The notes under the pieces are model-generated. The model did not search any database and had not been told where the DNA came from. It worked only from the letters and a program-made list of their open reading frames with translations. Below, in pieces: positions 6,810-10,297 of a stretch of 10,297 nt of DNA. This stretch comes from Paracamarosporium sp. OC-R06-R3. Its lineage: Eukaryota; Ascomycota; Dothideomycetes; Pleosporales; Didymosphaeriaceae. A program made the position numbers and the translations under genes. Location: positions 2,453 through 12,749 of the forward strand of contig JACVRA010000365.1 of NCBI GenBank assembly GCA_019828545.1. Direction: 5' to 3'. Every line of letters begins with the position of its first letter. The stretch's first letter is position 1.

Positions 6810-8984
6810 ATGGACGAAAAAGAGGAGAACTATCTAACGCCGTCCGCCACTTCCAGCGACGAAGAGTCTGCACCTTTTTTAGCTTATGACCCTTCGCCGA
6901 ATGCGAAATGCGACATCGAAATTCCAACATGCGGACCATGCCGCGATTTGATCGAGGTGCTCTTGACGGATCCACTGGTGCGCGATGAATCCTCACAGAC
7001 TGGCCAGCAGAGCTTCGAGGTAGGACGACCGCACCACGACACGAAGGAAGCGCTCCTCGCTTCAGCCAGTGGATGCGCCATCTGTCGTCTAATCGCTCAG
7101 GAACTTGACTACCTTGACTACAAATCCTACAGCGTTGGGACCTACCAAGAACATCCTACACTCTTCTGGATCAAGCCAAGCCCGATTAGCCACGAATTTG
7201 TAGCCAGTGTCAACTTATTGCGGGGGACAGTGAATGCCGGCCAAGAGTCAGCGGCTGCAGATTCACTTCAACGCTCGCATGGGATGGGAAAGATAATTTT
7301 AAAAGACCCTTATGTCTACAGATCGTTCCCTGTTCCCGTACCCGACACGTACCCGGCAACGAGCGAGAACATCAAAATAGTCAAGGATTGGATGGATACC
7401 TGTAGGGACGAACATACGGTATGCGCCCGCACGCGCAAGAGCGAACCTCTACCCAAACGCGTCCTAGACATCTCGGACGCCGGTCAAAACAGTGTGCTCC
7501 TCCACGAATCTAGCGGCGAGATGGCTCCGTATGCAACGGTGAGCTATTGCTGGGGTGTCGCGGCCACACTAAAGACAACTCAATCGAGCCTAAAGCAGCA
7601 CGCGAAGGAAATCTCCCTCGCGGCGTTTCCAGAGACACTGCGCGACGCCATCCTCTTTGCTCGGGGCCTTGGCTTCCGCTACGTCTGGATCGATGCTCTC
7701 TGTATCATCTAGGGTGACGACTCGGACTGGACTGAACAGGCGAGGCAAATGACGGCTATCTACTACGGTGGCGCCCTCAATATCGCCATCGCGGACGCGC
7801 CAAACAGCAACTCGGGCGCAGTGCGCAAACTCAGAGACTGCAGCGTCCGCATCGGCACAGTCTCGCACCCGCTGCCCGATCCCGGAGACGGCGCCGGCCA
7901 AAGCGGGATCACAGCCGATATCTATGCCGTGAGCGCACCAATCCCACGGTATGTATACTTGCATAACGTGACTCGTCTAGCATCGCGTGGCTGGGTATTC
8001 CAGGAGACGCTCGTGTCCGTAGCCAGCGTTTATGTCACTCACCACGGGCTCGTGTGGGACTGTTGCACACAACAATGCCGTCCAGACAGGAAACCAGACC
8101 CAGCCAGGTCGATGGGCCATCCTGTCGCCAGCCTTACAACGAAGGGCACGTGGGCACGGGACAACGACAACTGGAGCGGGCTGGCGCCTGGGAGGTCTCA
8201 TGGAGATGATGACGACGAGCGTATCAAGCAGCTCCGGACGCTGTATGACTGGGTGCAAAAGGTCTCGCGACGTCACCTCTCCAAGTCTAGAGACAAGCTG
8301 CCGTGTCTTGCTGGGCTCGTGTCGCGCCTAGTCGGCGTAACTTCGGCATCGTATCTAGCAGGCCTCTGGAGGGAAGATCTGGCCGTGGGCTTGACCTGGA
8401 GCGCCGCAAACCCTGGCACACTGATACGACGCGCTGATCGCGCGCCGTCATGGAGCTGGGCGTCGGTCGACGGGCCGATATTGTACTTGTGGTGTCTCTC
8501 GCCTGAGTCCAAGTACCCTGCCGACGTGTCCCCTGTGGAAAGGGGTAACCTAGAGGTTATTGATGCGCGGGTTGACGAGGTCCATCCTGGGACATTCAGC
8601 GAGGTGCACGGCGGCCGCATCGTCGTACGCGGGACAACATGGCCGGCCACACTCCGGGGCAAAGCCGGCAAGGCAAAAATAGACGGTCCATTCAAGTCCA
8701 ACTTCAAGTTTAGAGCCGACGAAGCGCGGGACTGGGGCGAGGGTTCCGCATGCTGGATCCTCCGCGTCACCGAAATCCGTGCGTCGGGAGCCTCAACAAA
8801 GCGGGCCGGGCCGCACATCCTATTCCTTGTGATTGAGGAGTCAGGCGCAGGCGTGGACGAATTCCGTCGTGTCGGGTATGCGAGGATTGACATGAGCCAA
8901 GACAACAGATGGATTGCTGAGCAGGATGAGCAGGACGAGCAGCCTGCCACTCCTGGTAACCAGCACACACTTATATTGGTGTAG
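6810..8984 (+). pseudogene. HET-domain (heterokaryon incompatibility) protein gene with one in-frame TAG
   Basis: From ATG 6810 to TAG 8982-8984 the frame is open for 724 codons apart from a single TAG at 7710-7712 (codon 301). HET proteins trigger growth arrest or cell death when genetically different fungal cells fuse. Layout: an N-terminal region with Cys pairs CGPC (41-44) and CAIC (89-92), common in this family; then the HET domain starting YATVSYCWG at 241-249, followed by FPETLRDAI and YVWIDALCII at 291-300. The stop falls exactly after that core motif, where family members usually have Gln (CAG to TAG, C-to-T in CpA). The frame then resumes with DWTEQARQMTAIY and later has the hallmark LASRGWVFQETL, SASYLAGLWREDL and APSWSWASVDG. 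No intron can remove the stop without deleting the core motif. The gene is therefore a recent pseudogene, a null allele, a sequencing error, or depends on readthrough. The C-terminal part (Met at 7749) lacks half the domain and is not a separate gene. Confidence 0.88.
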
Positions 8985-9092
8985 AATTTTAAATACTACT
9001 GTATATCGTGTATTTTTGTTAAGGGGCATAAGAGAGGTAAGGTATATACATAATTTAATACTATTATATATAAAAAAATAGTAAAATTATTA
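8985..9092. other. AT-rich spacer between HET gene and transposon
   Basis: Strongly AT-rich sequence with ATATATA and poly-A runs. It probably includes the 3' UTR of the HET gene, and it ends in TA at 9091-9092, the expected target-site dinucleotide for a Tc1/mariner-type insertion. Confidence 0.5.
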
Positions 9093-9102
9093 ACGTACTT
9101 CA

Positions 9103-9134
9103 CAAGTGAGCTGATCACCCAAGCGAGCTGATCA
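9103..9134 (+). repeat. Subterminal direct repeat in the transposon end
   Basis: CAAGTGAGCTGATCA at 9103-9117 and CAAGCGAGCTGATCA at 9120-9134 are two 15-base direct repeats differing at one base (T/C), 17 bases apart start to start. Each contains the palindrome TGATCA. Their place just inside the left end suggests paired transposase-binding sites. Confidence 0.7.
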
Positions 9135-9182
9135 GTACGCCAAGCCCTCATTAAAATAAACTATCGTTAATAGTACAACGTA

Positions 9183-10297
9183 ATGCCTCAACAACACAAC
9201 AAACTACCTAAATTAAAAGAAGCTCGATTACAGCTTGCGCTTCAGGCTCTTAAACAAGACGCGACTTTAACTCAGCGACGCGCTGCAACTATCTACAGAG
9301 TCTCTTAAAGTACACTTAGTACACGACGTGCTGGAACTACCTTTCGACGCGATTGTGCACCCAACTTAATAAATCTTTTAAAGATAGAGGAGCAGGTGAT
9401 TGTTCAGCACATACTTAATCTAGATCTACAAGGATTTCCGCCCCGGCTTGCTGCTGTTAAAGATATAGCTGACTCTTTGTTGGCTGAGCGGCAACGTAAG
9501 CCTGTTGGCTGGAACTGGGCTGCAAACTTCGTTAAGCGCCAGCCAGAGCTCGTAGTAAAGTTCAATCGAAAGTACGACTATAAGAGAGCCCTCTGTGAGG
9601 ATCCTGAGATTATACAAGGCTGGTTCTGGCTTGTAGAGAATACCAAAGCCAAGCATGGCATCCTGGATGAAGACACCTACAATTTCGACGAGTCAGGCTT
9701 TATGATGGGCATGATATCAACTGGAGCAGTAGTCACAGGCTCTAAGCGTCGAGGACGGCCAAAGAGCGTGCAGCAGGGCAACCGGGAGTGGACTACAGTT
9801 ATCTAAGGCATTAACGCGATGGGGTGGGCGATCCCACCCTTCATCATCTTTCAGGGCAAGAACCACCTCTCCACATAGTATCACGAGAAGGATCTACCTT
9901 GCGATTGGGTTGTTGGAGTCTCTAAGAATGGCTGGACAACAAATGAGCTTGGTCTACGTTGGCTGAAGCACTTTGATGAGTATACAAAGAAGCGTGTTGT
10001 TGGCGCAGCACGTTTGCTCGTTATCGACGGCCACGAGAGCCACGACTCGCTCGAATTCCAGCAATACTGCAAGGATAATAAGATTATTACTCTCTGTATG
10101 CCTCCACATTCGTCGCACCTCTTGCAGCCGCTTAATGTAGGCTGTTTCTCGCCTCTAAAGAAGGCGTATGGGCGCCAAGCCGAGGATCTAATGCGCAGCC
10201 ATATCAACCACATTACTAAAATTAAGTTCCTACCTTGCTTTATTGCGGCTTTTCATGCCTTAATTACTAAAAGCAATATCCAAGGAGGCTTTCGAGG
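9183..10297 (+). pseudogene. Inactivated Fot1/pogo-like DDE transposase, 3' end outside window
   Basis: Read from ATG 9183, a single frame covers the window end with three stops: TAA 9306-9308 (codon 42), TAA 9804-9806 (codon 208) and TAG 9876-9878 (codon 232). No frameshift is needed. Order: an N-terminal helix-turn-helix of the psq type (about residues 10-55, LKEARLQLALQALKQDATLT), a CENP-B/Tc5-type DNA-binding segment (about 70-140, with GWNWAANFVKRQPEL), then the DDE catalytic domain. Catalytic residues: D169 in YNFDESGF, D282 in LLVIDGHESHDS, and position 318 in LLQPLNVGCF, where the family has Asp and this copy has Asn. The second and third acids are 35 residues apart, as in Fot1 elements. 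The stops at codons 208 and 232 and the D-to-N change can each be explained by a C-to-T in CpA (or TpG to TpA), the RIP-type mutation. The protein cannot be active. Confidence 0.88.

Larger units (their letters stand above)
9091..10297 (+). mobile_element. Fot1/pogo-like Tc1/mariner DNA transposon, left part
   Basis: A TA dinucleotide at 9091-9092 is followed by a likely terminal inverted repeat beginning ACGTACTTCACAAG at 9093, then a short leader and a transposase frame from 9183. The right end and the matching inverted repeat are outside the window, so the exact boundary is inferred from the TA and from the repeat structure. Transposase type and DD35D spacing place it in the Fot1/pogo branch. 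It appears inactivated by point mutations. Confidence 0.8.

Noticed and set aside
7680..7712. Intron removing the HET stop codon
   Set aside because: A GT..TAG of about 30 bases is too short for a fungal intron and would delete the conserved WIDALCII core.
8273..8968. 231-codon minus-strand frame across the HET gene
   Set aside because: Shadow of the HET C-terminal half, which carries family hallmarks in the plus frame.
7749..8984. Separate gene starting at Met 7749
   Set aside because: It begins in the middle of the HET domain in the same frame as the upstream part; the natural reading is one gene split by a TAG.
9881..10213. 110-codon minus-strand frame in the transposon
   Set aside because: Shadow of the transposase catalytic domain on the plus strand.
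1..10297. tRNA, rRNA or CRISPR array
   Set aside because: No cloverleaf, rRNA core sequence or spaced repeat array was found by eye; CRISPR is not expected in a fungal genome. A tRNAscan or Infernal run would settle the RNA genes.

Overview
The window reads as nuclear DNA of a filamentous ascomycete. The introns are short (50-55 bp) with GT..AG ends and CTGAC/CTAAC-type branch sites. There is a thiamine-pyrimidine synthase gene of the THI5/NMT1 family behind a fungal TPP riboswitch, a HET-domain incompatibility-type gene, a Fot1/pogo-like DNA transposon with point-mutation damage, and a short interstitial TTAGGG-type telomeric tract. A Dothideomycete (Pleosporales) is my best guess from the general look, but the sequence does not prove it.

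Layout. 1-601 holds the 3' remnant of a frame-broken gene of unknown family. 602-1031 is AT-rich and without genes. 1032-1391 (minus) and 1979-2270 (plus, one intron) are two small, divergent, Ser/Ala-rich hypothetical genes that share the upstream region 1392-1978. 2340-4303 is mostly decayed sequence: a minus-strand fragment (2340-2663), a frame-hopping fragment (about 2744-3080), and a long plus-strand quasi-frame (3290-4303) with only a few stops. About 4226-4355 is a TPP aptamer in the leader of the intact three-exon THI5 gene (4414-5577). 5578-6809 is largely non-coding, with a possible coding remnant, a telomere-like tract (5988-6004) and a small perfect hairpin. 6810-8984 is a HET-domain gene, open for 724 codons except for one TAG inside the HET core. 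9093-10297 is a pogo/Fot1-like transposon that runs off the window. Its transposase has three in-frame stops and a D-to-N change at the third catalytic position.

How it fits together. The only clearly working metabolic unit is riboswitch plus THI5. Thiamine pyrophosphate bound in the leader should alter splicing, leaving upstream ORFs that overlap the THI5 start and lower production of the thiamine pyrimidine precursor. The rest looks like an accessory, possibly formerly subtelomeric, neighbourhood: a HET pseudogene or null allele, a dead transposon, gene remnants and a telomeric scar. The inactivating changes for which I can infer an ancestral codon are C-to-T in CpA context (or G-to-A in TpG), which fits RIP-like mutation but does not prove it. 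I saw no system that is clearly new to biology. The points most worth following up are the riboswitch/overlapping-uORF arrangement and the HET allele with a single stop.
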